Below are positions 54,738 through 61,897 of a stretch of 64,000 nucleotides of DNA, piece after piece. The notes below the pieces were generated by a model that made no database searches, was not told the origin of the DNA, and saw nothing but the letters and a program-made list of their open reading frames with translations. The position numbers were made by a program, and so were the translations under genes. Position 1 is the first letter of the stretch; each line of letters opens with the position of its first letter. The DNA is from Myxococcus stipitatus DSM 14675 (GTDB taxonomy: Bacteria > Myxococcota > Myxococcia > Myxococcales > Myxococcaceae): positions 4,836,001 through 4,900,000 of the forward strand of contig NC_020126.1 in the NCBI RefSeq assembly GCF_000331735.1, written 5' to 3'.

Positions 54738-55505
54738 ATGCACGGTCCAGAAGAGCACCACCATCCTCGAATTCCCCATGCTTCCCGTATCGAGCGCTCC
54801 CGGGTGCTCATCGTGGGAGCCGGTGGGCTTGGCTGTCCCGCGTCGCTGGCGTTGGCGCAGGCGGGTGTCGGCCACCTGACGCTGGCGGACCCGGACCGCG
54901 TCGATGTGACGAACCTGCCACGGCAGCTCTGGCACCGGCCGGGGGACGTGGGGCGGAACAAGGCGGAGTCGGCGGTGGCGGGGCTCGCGCGAGCCTTCCC
55001 GGGCCTGTCGACGGAGGCGCTGCCCGAGCGGGTGGACGCGAACAACGTGGAGGGGCTCTTCCGCGCGCACGACGCCGTCATCGACGCGACGGATGGGGTG
55101 CTGACCAAGTTCTTCCTCTCGGACGTGGCGGTGCTCACGGGCGTGCCGCTCGTCTATGGGGGCGTGTTGCGGATGCAGGGCCAGGCGATGCGGGTGGAGC
55201 CGGGCGGGCCGTGCCTGCGCTGTCTCTATGAGACGCCGCCCTCGCCGGACGCGGTGCCCACGTGCGCGCAGGCGGGAGTGCTGGGCTCGCTCGCGGGGCT
55301 GGTAGGCGCGGTGCAGGCGCTGATGGTGCTGGAGCTCCTGGCGGGGGCTTCGCGGCGCGTTCCGGGTGAGGCGACGTTGCAGGTGCTGGATGGACTCACG
55401 CTGCTGGGCCGGCGCACCCGCGTCGAGCGGGCCCCGGACTGTCCCGGTTGTGCCATCACCGACGTGCCCGCGTTTCCAGGGGAGGAGGGCGCATGCGCGC
55501 GATGA
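54738..55505 (+). CDS. E1-like ThiF/MoeB/HesA adenylyltransferase
   Basis: 255 residues. SRVLIVGAGGLGCPASLALA is the GxGGxG ATP loop; LTLADPDRVDVTNLPRQLWH has the D-x-D..N..R..f; PTCAQAGVLG is the MoeB/ThiF cysteine region; two CxxC pairs (PCLRC and DCPGC) bind zinc. It adenylates the C-terminal Gly-Gly of a ubiquitin-like sulfur carrier, here probably the 90-residue MoaD-like protein two genes on. It is the first gene of a tight five-gene cluster. It starts from ATG 54738. Confidence 0.88.
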   Translation: MHGPEEHHHPRIPHASRIERSRVLIVGAGGLGCPASLALAQAGVGHLTLADPDRVDVTNLPRQLWHRPGDVGRNKAESAVAGLARAFPGLSTEALPERVDANNVEGLFRAHDAVIDATDGVLTKFFLSDVAVLTGVPLVYGGVLRMQGQAMRVEPGGPCLRCLYETPPSPDAVPTCAQAGVLGSLAGLVGAVQALMVLELLAGASRRVPGEATLQVLDGLTLLGRRTRVERAPDCPGCAITDVPAFPGEEGACAR

Positions 55506-55517
55506 GGGGCGTGGATC

Positions 55518-55757
55518 ATGAGTGAGTCCGTGGCGACGCTGGACATCACGCGCGAGGTCTGTCCCATGACCTACGTGCGCACGAAGCTCCGACTGGAGAC
55601 GCTGGAGGCGGGGGCCGTCTTGGAGATCATCCTCCGAGGCTCCGAGCCCCTGAAGAACGTGCCCCGCAGCGCTCGTGAGGAGGGGCACGAGGTCGTCTCC
55701 CTCGATGCGCGCGAGGACGGCACGCACCGGCTGGTGCTGCGCAAGCAGGGGAGGTGA
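55518..55757 (+). CDS. TusA-like sulfur transfer protein
   Basis: 79 residues. ATLDITREVCPMTYVRTKL has the start-of-helix cysteine of the TusA family; the usual CPxP reads CPMT, so the second proline is missing. The remainder (LETLEAGAVLEIILRGSEPL then KNVPRSAREEGHEVVSLD) fits the two-layer TusA fold. TusA relays persulfide from a cysteine desulfurase; with this altered motif the Cys may serve the carrier downstream. It follows the E1-like gene by 12 bases. Confidence 0.8.
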   Translation: MSESVATLDITREVCPMTYVRTKLRLETLEAGAVLEIILRGSEPLKNVPRSAREEGHEVVSLDAREDGTHRLVLRKQGR

Positions 55758-55766
55758 GAGGGCACC

Positions 55767-56039
55767 ATGGCGACCATCCGGATCCCCACGATGATGCGCC
55801 CGCTCACGCGCAACCAGGCGGAGGTGACGGCCTCCGGCGCGACGGTTCGCGAGGTGCTGAGGGACTTGGACATCCGCTATCCGGGCCTCGGCGCGAAGCT
55901 CCTGGACGAGCACGGCGCCGTGCGGCGCTACGTCAATGTCTTCCTCAACGACGAGGACATCCGCGCCTTGGACGCCCTGGACACCCCGGTGAAGGACGTG
56001 GACCGCCTCACCCTCATCCCCGCGATGGCGGGAGGTTGA
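55767..56039 (+). CDS. MoaD/ThiS-like ubiquitin-fold sulfur carrier
   Basis: 90 residues with the expected Gly-Gly C-terminus (LIPAMAGG). VREVLRDLDIRYPGLGAKLL and YVNVFLNDEDIRALDALDTP match MoaD. It should be adenylated by the E1-like protein and then accept sulfur as a C-terminal thiocarboxylate. Because the mature Gly-Gly is already exposed, the JAMM protease in the cluster may act on conjugates or on a different form. It lies nine bases after tusA-like. Confidence 0.87.
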   Translation: MATIRIPTMMRPLTRNQAEVTASGATVREVLRDLDIRYPGLGAKLLDEHGAVRRYVNVFLNDEDIRALDALDTPVKDVDRLTLIPAMAGG

Positions 56040-56045
56040 TGACGC

Positions 56046-56687
56046 ATGGCCCTGCGTGAAGATCAGATCCTTCGCTACTCCCGGCAGATCCTCCTGCGCG
56101 AAGTCGGAGGGCGTGGCCAGGAGGCGCTCCTTTCCGGCGGCGCGCGCGTGGATGCGACGGGCGCTTCGGGGTTGACGGCGGCGGCGTATCTCGTGGGAGG
56201 CGGCACGCCCGTCGCCGGGGTGGGCTCGCTGACCCTGGGCCCCTGGTCCCCGGGCTTCCTGGCGTCCTCCGACGACGTGGGACAGCCCGTGGCCTCGACG
56301 CTGGCCCGCGAGGCTCCCGCGCTGAACCCGGACGCCGCCAACCCCGAGGGGCGCGGCGGGATGATCGCGGAGCTGCCCTCGGCCTGGAGTGGAGAGGCCC
56401 CTTGGGTCGCGCTCTGCGGAGACGGAGCGCGTGCGGGCGTCGTGTTCCGGAGCGCCGAGGGCTGCGTCTGGTGCTTCGGCGAGACGGTGCGGCACCTGGG
56501 CTCCCCCCCGGACGGCGCCCTGGGTGGGGCGCTGGGCGCGCTGGGCGCCGTGGTCTTCCAGCGACTCCGGTTGGGGCTGGGGCCATCGCTCGGGGGGCGC
56601 TGGCTGGTGCCTCCTGGAACCTTGGAGGAGATGGAGTTGCGGCGGTGCTCGCGCTGCGCGTCGCGCCAGGAGCCATCGGCGCCGTGA
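56046..56687 (+). CDS. Degenerate E1-like protein without ATP loop
   Basis: 213 residues. It begins like ThiF/MoeB (REDQILRYSRQILLREVGGR; MoeB has RYSRQILLPEIG), but where the GxGGxG loop should be it reads DATGASGLTAAAYLVGGG, and the D..N..R block is absent. The C-terminus keeps a CxxC (RRCSRC). It is probably a scaffold or a dead E1 half that binds the carrier. It is six bases after the carrier gene and overlaps the JAMM gene. Confidence 0.65.
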   Translation: MALREDQILRYSRQILLREVGGRGQEALLSGGARVDATGASGLTAAAYLVGGGTPVAGVGSLTLGPWSPGFLASSDDVGQPVASTLAREAPALNPDAANPEGRGGMIAELPSAWSGEAPWVALCGDGARAGVVFRSAEGCVWCFGETVRHLGSPPDGALGGALGALGAVVFQRLRLGLGPSLGGRWLVPPGTLEEMELRRCSRCASRQEPSAP

Positions 56688-57112
56688 CGACGTGGCCGGA
56701 CTCACGCTGGCCGGAATCCGTGCGCGAGGAGATCCTCCAGCACCTGGAGGGCAGCTACCCGCGGGAGGGCTGTGGCGTGATCCTCCGAGGCCCCGAGGAT
56801 GGCGCGTGGCGCGTGTGCCCCCTGCGCAATGCCTCACCTTGGCCCACGCGGGCCTACGCCTTCGCACCCGAGGAGTGGCTGGCGCTCTGCCTCCAGGCGG
56901 AGTCACGGGGAGAGCAGGTAGCCACCGTGTTCCACTCGCATGTGGATGCACCTCCCACCTTCTCCGCCGAGGACCGCGCCCAGGCTGCTCCCTCGGGGCA
57001 TCCGCTCCTGCCGGGAGTTTCCTATCTCATCGCATCCGTACACCGAGGACGTGTTGTCTGGGTGTCCGAGTATGAGTGGATGGGTGGCGATTTTCAGACG
57101 CGCAGGGTCTGA
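56684..57112 (+). CDS. JAMM/MPN (Mov34) metalloprotease
   Basis: 142 residues from GTG 56684, whose start overlaps the previous stop (GTGA). GCGVILRG supplies the upstream Glu region (REGCG), and HSHVDAPPTFSAEDR is the JAMM zinc motif HxH-x(7)-S-x-x-D. It is a small single-domain JAB protease like Mec+ or QbsD, which release C-terminal residues from sulfur carrier proteins. The clustered carrier and E1 make that role likely here. Confidence 0.88.
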   Translation: MTTWPDSRWPESVREEILQHLEGSYPREGCGVILRGPEDGAWRVCPLRNASPWPTRAYAFAPEEWLALCLQAESRGEQVATVFHSHVDAPPTFSAEDRAQAAPSGHPLLPGVSYLIASVHRGRVVWVSEYEWMGGDFQTRRV

Positions 57113-57197
57113 AAAGACCATTGCAAGAACGAAAAAGCTGAATAGACGCAGGCACTTGGCCGCCCGCTTCCCCTACCTGCGGAAAGGTGTGTGTGAA

Positions 57198-57227
57198 TTG
57201 TCAAGTGCGTGGGTTTTCGTCTATAAC
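57198..57227 (+). promoter_or_regulatory. Candidate sigma-70-type promoter of cysC
   Basis: TTGTCA (57198-57203) and TATAAC (57222-57227), 18 bases apart, are each one base from consensus, in an AT-rich island within the 193-base gap. Transcription would start near 57234, giving a leader of about 70 bases. Confidence 0.6.
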
Positions 57228-57305
57228 CACGCGCATCTTCTGGATCTGCGGCGTCCTTACGCGGCCTGCAAGAAGCGCTCCGGACGCAGGGAGTTGAAAA
57301 CCCTT

Positions 57306-58088
57306 ATGGCCTCCAACACTGGATTCACCCTCTGGCTGACCGGCATGTCCGGTACAGGGAAGAGCACCACTGCCGCCTACATCGCGGCGCGGCTCCGTCA
57401 GGTTGGCCGCAACGTGGAGATCCTCGATGAGGGCGAGCTCTCCGATGAGCTGTGGGCGGGGTTGGGGGATTCGAAGGACGAGCGCAACACGATCGCCGGG
57501 CGGCTGGGTTACGTCGCCAACGTGCTGACGCGCAACGGTGTCGCCGCGCTGGTCCCCTGCGTGAGCCCGTACAAGGCGAAGCGCGAGGAGAACCGCCGGA
57601 GCATCGGCCGGTACGTCGAGGTCTACGTCGACTGCCCCACCGAGAAGCTCATCGAGCGCGACAGCACGGGCCGCTACAAGAAGGCGCTCAACGGGGAGAT
57701 CCCCAACTTCGTGGGCATCACCGAGCCCTACGAGCCGCCCACCTCGCCCGAGGTCACCATCCACTCCGACGTGGAGTCCATCGAGGACGGCGCGGCGAAG
57801 ATCTTCCAGTCCCTCCTGGACCTTGGCTACATGACCACGGAGGAGCTGAAGACCATCACCGGCAAGAAGATGAAGGCGAACCCGCTGCCGGCCAAGGGTG
57901 AGAAGGCCGAGAAGCCTGAGAAGGCCGAGAAGGGCGGGGCGAAGGCGCGCCGGGCGGAGGAGCCCAAGGCCGCGGCCAAGCCGGCGAAGGCGGACAAGGG
58001 TGCGAAGTCGCGTCCGGCCACGCGTGCGGCTCGGGTGGCGAAGCCGACGCCCGCGTCGAAGAAGTCCGCGAAGGGCAAGGGCCGCTGA
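57306..58088 (+). CDS. cysC: Adenylylsulfate kinase-like protein with Lys/Ala-rich tail
   Basis: 260 residues. P-loop GMSGTGKST, CVSPYKAKREENRR (APS-site aromatic), YVEVYVDCPTEKLIERD, and YKKALNGEIPNFVGITEPYE match APS kinases, which phosphorylate adenylylsulfate to PAPS. The D-G-D-x-x-R site reads DEGELSDEL, so the usual Asp and Arg are not in place. From about 195 on is a Lys/Ala/Pro/Glu-rich tail of 65 residues. It has its own promoter and follows the JAMM gene. Whether the altered site is active is open. Confidence 0.82.
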   Translation: MASNTGFTLWLTGMSGTGKSTTAAYIAARLRQVGRNVEILDEGELSDELWAGLGDSKDERNTIAGRLGYVANVLTRNGVAALVPCVSPYKAKREENRRSIGRYVEVYVDCPTEKLIERDSTGRYKKALNGEIPNFVGITEPYEPPTSPEVTIHSDVESIEDGAAKIFQSLLDLGYMTTEELKTITGKKMKANPLPAKGEKAEKPEKAEKGGAKARRAEEPKAAAKPAKADKGAKSRPATRAARVAKPTPASKKSAKGKGR

Positions 58089-58092
58089 CCGA

Positions 58093-58111
58093 GGGGGCCG
58101 AGCAGGCCCCT
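58093..58111 (+). terminator. First hairpin after cysC
   Basis: Six perfect GC pairs (58094-58099 with 58105-58110) plus one G-T pair close a 5-base loop, GAGCA. It lies four bases after the cysC stop and precedes a larger hairpin. Confidence 0.4.
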
Positions 58112-58128
58112 GTTCCATGCCGTGGAGA

Positions 58129-58178
58129 GGGCTCCGATTGCCGCGCGATGCGCGTGCAATCCGGGGCCCTTCCGTTTT
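58129..58178 (+). terminator. Large hairpin with T tract between cysC and larE
   Basis: GGGCTCC-GATTGC (58129-58141) pairs with GCAAT-CCGGGGCCC (58156-58169), one bulge, one G-T pair, and inner GCGC/GCGC, followed by TTCCGTTTT. This is the best intrinsic-terminator shape in the window. It ends only 11 bases before larE, so it may be an attenuator of larE rather than a plain terminator. Confidence 0.6.
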
Positions 58179-58189
58179 AGGAGTCCCCC

Positions 58190-59083
58190 ATGCTGAGCCC
58201 CGAGCGAATCCAAGCCCTGTGTGAGTCGTCGCGCCCGAAGCTGGAGGCGATGCGCGCCTCGCTGCGGGCCCATGGCAGTGCCCTGGTGGCGTTCTCGGGC
58301 GGCGTGGACTCCACCTTCGTGCTGAAGGTGGCCGTGGAGGAGCTGGGCGAGCGGGCCCTGGCGCTCACGGCGCTGTCCGCGTCGGTGGCGCCGGAGGAGG
58401 CTCAGGAGGCGCGGGAGCTGGCGGAGCGTCTGGGGGCCCGGCACGTCGTCATCGGCAGCAACGAGCTGGCCAATCCGCAGTACGCGGCCAACCCCACCAA
58501 CCGCTGCTACTTCTGCAAGACGGAGCTGTACGACCTCTGCGAGGCGCGCCGGGCGGAGCTGGGGCTGGCGGTGGTGCTGGACGGCTTCAACGCGGACGAC
58601 TTCAAGGACCACCGGCCGGGGCACAAAGCCGCTCGCGAGCACGCGGTGGTGTCGCCGCTGGCGGAGGCGGGGCTGACGAAGGAGGAGATCCGCGCGTGGA
58701 GCCAGGCGCTGGCGCTGCCCACCTGGGACAAGCCGCAGATGGCGTGCCTGGCGTCGCGCATCCCGTACGGCACGGCGGTGACGAGGGACCGGCTGCTGCA
58801 GATCGCCGCGGCGGAGTCGGAGCTGCGCAAGCTGGGCTTCCGTCAGTTCCGCGTGCGCTACCACAGCGAGGTGGCGCGCTTGGAGGTGGCCGCGGAGGAG
58901 TACGAGAAGTTCCTCGCCGCGGATGTGCGCCAGCGGATCAACACCGCCTTCCTGGCGCTGGGGTTCAAGTTCGTCGCGCTGGACCTGGAGCCGTTCCGCT
59001 CCGGCCGGTTGAACGAGGCGGCGGGCGTGACAAAGCCCGCGACCCAGGGGGCCGCGGGCTTCTCACTTCCCGTCGTCAGCTGA
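58190..59083 (+). CDS. larE: ATP-dependent sacrificial sulfur transferase LarE
   Basis: 297 residues. PP-loop AFSGGVDST; NRCYFCKTELYD has a CxxC; KPQMACLASRIPYG holds the cysteine that in Lactobacillus LarE gives up its sulfur. Three-Cys LarEs are known to bind a [4Fe-4S] cluster instead of losing Cys. LarE inserts sulfur into the pyridinium dicarboxylate for the nickel-pincer cofactor. No larA, larB or larC lies near, so it may act with the sulfur genes upstream. The ribosome site AGGAG precedes ATG 58190. Confidence 0.9.
   Translation: MLSPERIQALCESSRPKLEAMRASLRAHGSALVAFSGGVDSTFVLKVAVEELGERALALTALSASVAPEEAQEARELAERLGARHVVIGSNELANPQYAANPTNRCYFCKTELYDLCEARRAELGLAVVLDGFNADDFKDHRPGHKAAREHAVVSPLAEAGLTKEEIRAWSQALALPTWDKPQMACLASRIPYGTAVTRDRLLQIAAAESELRKLGFRQFRVRYHSEVARLEVAAEEYEKFLAADVRQRINTAFLALGFKFVALDLEPFRSGRLNEAAGVTKPATQGAAGFSLPVVS
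59033..59061 (+). terminator. Hairpin within the 3' end of larE
   Basis: AAGCCCGCG (59033-59041) pairs perfectly with CGCGGGCTT (59053-59061), followed by CTCACTT. It overlaps the last codons of larE, which is convergent with the lipoprotein gene 3 bases after its stop. Confidence 0.45.
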
Positions 59084-59086
59084 TGA

Positions 59087-60055
59087 CTACAGGGGCGAGC
59101 CGGTGGCGATCATCCGACCCCGGACACCCGCGGACGTGTTCTTGACGTTCCGCAGGACGAACGTGCCGTCGATCTGAAAGGCCTGCGGGAGCGGGTACCC
59201 TTCGGCATCGGTCTGGCCAGGGAACGGAGGGCTGTAGCCGTTCATCTGGAGCTGATACTGGAGGGCCGGCTGGTAGAAGGCGTTGTCGAGGTAGTCGACA
59301 CGGATGACCCCGGCGCTGCTGTCGCTGGACACCAGCGAGTAGTTCAGGACCTGCCCCGAGAGGGAAGGGGCGACCGTCTCGCTGAGCAGCGCGGAGTAGA
59401 AACCTCCGAACTGGACCACGACGGGGCTGGTCGTCACACGCAGGAGCCGGCTGTCACCGCTCGAGGAGGGGACCTTGGTGAGCGTCGCGGACGCGTAGCT
59501 GATGGTGAAGGGCACGGTGGTCCCCACCAGCGACTGGAACAGGGTGTTGCTGGAGCTCTCGAGCGCGGTGAACTGGAGCGTTCCGGTGATCCACCCGCCC
59601 GTGTCCACCTCGAAGCCGATGTCCGTGCCGACCATCGCCGGCGTCTTGAAGACGAAGCGGACGGTGCGTGACTGCCCCTCGGCGACCGTGAAGCTCATGG
59701 GGTTCGGGGAGACCAGCGTGGCCTGGATGGGCTCTCCAGCCGCGTTGGGGACGACGCGCTCGACGTGGTAGTTGCCCCGGAGCTCGATGGTGTACCCGCC
59801 CGCCGGCAGGTTGATCGTGAGCGCGTCCGCGGTGGTGTCGGTGATGGTCTGGTTCACCGGGCCGGTGATCTCGAACGTGGCTCCCACCAACCGGAAGCCC
59901 TGCCCGTTGGAGTTGGTCGACACCAGCGGGAGCTGCACCTGGCCCTCGCCTTCGCGAAGCTCGGGTTGCTCCTTGTTGTTTCCAGAGGCACCACCGCAGG
60001 CGACCGCCAGCAGCGCTACCGCCAATAGACTCAGGTTCATCTTCTTCATGGTCAT
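59087..60055 (-). CDS. Large lipoprotein, unknown
   Basis: 322 residues. Signal MTMKKMNLSLLAVALLAVAC ends in a lipobox, LLAVAC, with Cys20. The mature protein is beta-rich (GFRLVGATFEITGPVNQTIT, RTVRFVFKTPAMVGTDIGFE), with few charged residues and no recognised enzyme motif. Similar proteins occur across Myxococcaceae as surface lipoproteins. It is divergent from the small barrel gene, with 159 bases between. MTMKKM offers two starts, six bases apart. Confidence 0.7.
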   Translation of the reverse strand: MTMKKMNLSLLAVALLAVACGGASGNNKEQPELREGEGQVQLPLVSTNSNGQGFRLVGATFEITGPVNQTITDTTADALTINLPAGGYTIELRGNYHVERVVPNAAGEPIQATLVSPNPMSFTVAEGQSRTVRFVFKTPAMVGTDIGFEVDTGGWITGTLQFTALESSSNTLFQSLVGTTVPFTISYASATLTKVPSSSGDSRLLRVTTSPVVVQFGGFYSALLSETVAPSLSGQVLNYSLVSSDSSAGVIRVDYLDNAFYQPALQYQLQMNGYSPPFPGQTDAEGYPLPQAFQIDGTFVLRNVKNTSAGVRGRMIATGSPL

Positions 60056-60214
60056 GACTTCCCCCTCGAGGGACGTGGAGCCCAGGGGTCCAGAATGAGT
60101 CGAGGATTCGGGTCCAACGCCCTGTGGATGATCCGTCGCGCCCCCGTGGAGGCTGGTAGAACGCGCGGTCGCGAGATGGCTCGCGCGCACGCAGCGACGT
60201 CGGAGCGGACTAAC

Positions 60215-60754
60215 ATGCTGACGCGTTCCAGAAGAATCGCGGCGCTCATGGCCGCGCTGTTTTCACCGGGCGTCGCTCGGGCGGCGGAGTACGTGGACTC
60301 GCCGTATCGGGAGCGTTGGGCCTTCTCGCTGATCCTCGGCCCGGGGGCTTCCTACACGGAGTTCATTGATCGCGAGGACGAGGACTCGGTGAAGGGGCTG
60401 GATGCGCTCCTCGACGTGGGGGCCAGCCTCACGGTGGGGCACGACGGGGACGAGGTCTTCGTGGTGATCCGCGGGAGTGCCCGGGAGCCGGACCTCTCGC
60501 TGATCGCCGGCTACCGCAGCGTCTTCGGGCTCGAGTCCTGGCAGTCGTTCGTGGATCTCGCCGCCGTTGTGCGGCCGTTTTCTGGGCCGTGGCTGGGGCC
60601 TCGCGTAGCTTTGGGCCTGCGTCACACCTTCTCGGAGCGGTTCGCGCTGTACGGAGGGCTCGGGCTCACGCTCGGGTTTGGATCCGGACTTCGCGCCGAT
60701 GCCGAGGCCTTCACCGGGTTGCAGTGGATCTTCCCGGCAGATGGATCCGAGTGA
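60215..60754 (+). CDS. Small outer-membrane-like barrel protein
   Basis: 179 residues. A signal peptide (SRRIAALMAALFSPGVARA) is cleaved after ARA. The mature 155 residues alternate in barrel fashion: RWAFSLILGPGASYTEFI, DEVFVVIRGSAREP, PRVALGLRHTFSERFALYGG then LGLTLGFGSGLRADAEAFTG and LQWIFP. ATG 60215 gives a clean signal; longer in-frame starts do not. An 8-stranded barrel is inferred. Confidence 0.6.
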   Translation: MLTRSRRIAALMAALFSPGVARAAEYVDSPYRERWAFSLILGPGASYTEFIDREDEDSVKGLDALLDVGASLTVGHDGDEVFVVIRGSAREPDLSLIAGYRSVFGLESWQSFVDLAAVVRPFSGPWLGPRVALGLRHTFSERFALYGGLGLTLGFGSGLRADAEAFTGLQWIFPADGSE

Positions 60755-60813
60755 AAATCTTGCGATCATCCAGGCCTGTGAGATGGTGTGCGCATCTGTA
60801 GGAGGTCGCGCAC

Positions 60814-60978
60814 TTGGACATGAATCCCCGCCTCACCTCGGTGGTCTTCCGGCTCAACCGCGAGAAGCTCGACGCCCTGAAGGAGCTGTCGCGCTCCACG
60901 CGCATCCGCCAGAGCGAGTACCTTCGGGAGGCCATCTCGGATCTGCTGGCGAAGTATGAGGAGCGGCTCGTCGACTGA
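60814..60978 (+). CDS. CopG/Arc-type ribbon-helix-helix protein
   Basis: 54 residues (from TTG 60814; ATG 60820 is the alternative). NPRLTSVVFRLNREKLDALK then ELSRSTRIRQSEYLREAISD matches the RHH fold: a short beta strand (SVVFRL) that reads DNA, a helix, a turn (TRIRQSEYLREA) and a second helix. AGGAGG (60800-60805) is eight bases from the TTG, which decides that start. A dimer should bind short palindromes. No toxin gene adjoins it. It is short enough to be missed by length filters. Confidence 0.75.
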   Translation: MDMNPRLTSVVFRLNREKLDALKELSRSTRIRQSEYLREAISDLLAKYEERLVD

Positions 60979-61001
60979 CGGCCGGGTGGATCCACCGCGT
61001 G

Positions 61002-61853
61002 TCACCCGAGCAGGAAGGGTGGCTCTCGCGGCAGCCCCGGAGGCTGGAGGCGCTCTGGGGCGGTGAATGGGTCCACATCGGGAGGGTAGCGGACCTCCCA
61101 GAGCATCAGGCCGTGAGCGGGCGCCTTGAAGCCCTCCATGGCCGCCCCCGTCTCCAGGGCTGAACGCCACGCTTCTTCCGGCAACAGCCCCGCCGCCACC
61201 TTCAGCGCGCCACCCACGACGTAGCGCACCTGGTAGCGAGCAAAGCCATCCCCGTTCAGCCGCGCCTCGAAAAGCCCGCCTCCATGCTCATGGAGGGTGG
61301 CGGACTCCAGCGTGCGGAGCTTCTGGGGGCTGGACTTCTCATGGAACGCGATGAAGTCGCGCGTGCCCGCCGCCAGGGCGAGCAGTGACGCCACCCGCTC
61401 GGGCGTCACCCGATGGCCCTGGCCTTGAAGTCCCACCTCGTTGGCGACATCGAGCGAGTAGGGCGCCCACTCCGGATCCACCGCGCCGCCCAGGTGGAAC
61501 CGGTAGCGGTACGCCTTGCCGCTCGCGCTCCACTGCGCATGGAAGGAGCGCGGCTTGCGCACCAGGCACAGCCCGAGCCCCGGCGGAAGGTGCGCCGGCA
61601 GCCGCTGGGCGAGCGCCTCCGCCGAGTCCCCCGCCTCCAACCGGACGCTGACCACCTGCATCCGGGCATGGACGCCCCGGTCCGTGCGACCGGCGGGCAT
61701 CACCGTGGCGGGGACCCCCACTGTCCGCAAGGCCCCCTCCAGGGCCTCCTGGACGGTGGGGCCTTGGGGTTGGCGCTGGAAGCCTCGGAAGTTCCCACCG
61801 AGGTACCAGATCCAGAGGGCGACGGGAGTCCGCTTGGAGGTTGAGGTCAGCAC
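61002..61853 (-). CDS. truA: tRNA pseudouridine synthase A
   Basis: 283 residues. AGRTDRGVHA holds catalytic Asp58; FRGFQRQPQGPTVQEALE and FARYQVRYVVGG are the other family blocks. It makes pseudouridine 38-40 in the anticodon arm. GTG 61853 is the start. It is divergent from the AgmX-like gene with 43 bases between. Confidence 0.96.
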   Translation of the reverse strand: MLTSTSKRTPVALWIWYLGGNFRGFQRQPQGPTVQEALEGALRTVGVPATVMPAGRTDRGVHARMQVVSVRLEAGDSAEALAQRLPAHLPPGLGLCLVRKPRSFHAQWSASGKAYRYRFHLGGAVDPEWAPYSLDVANEVGLQGQGHRVTPERVASLLALAAGTRDFIAFHEKSSPQKLRTLESATLHEHGGGLFEARLNGDGFARYQVRYVVGGALKVAAGLLPEEAWRSALETGAAMEGFKAPAHGLMLWEVRYPPDVDPFTAPERLQPPGLPREPPFLLG

Positions 61854-61897
61854 GGCGTTGCGAGGTCGCGGGGTAACACGGGATACTCGCGCGCGAA

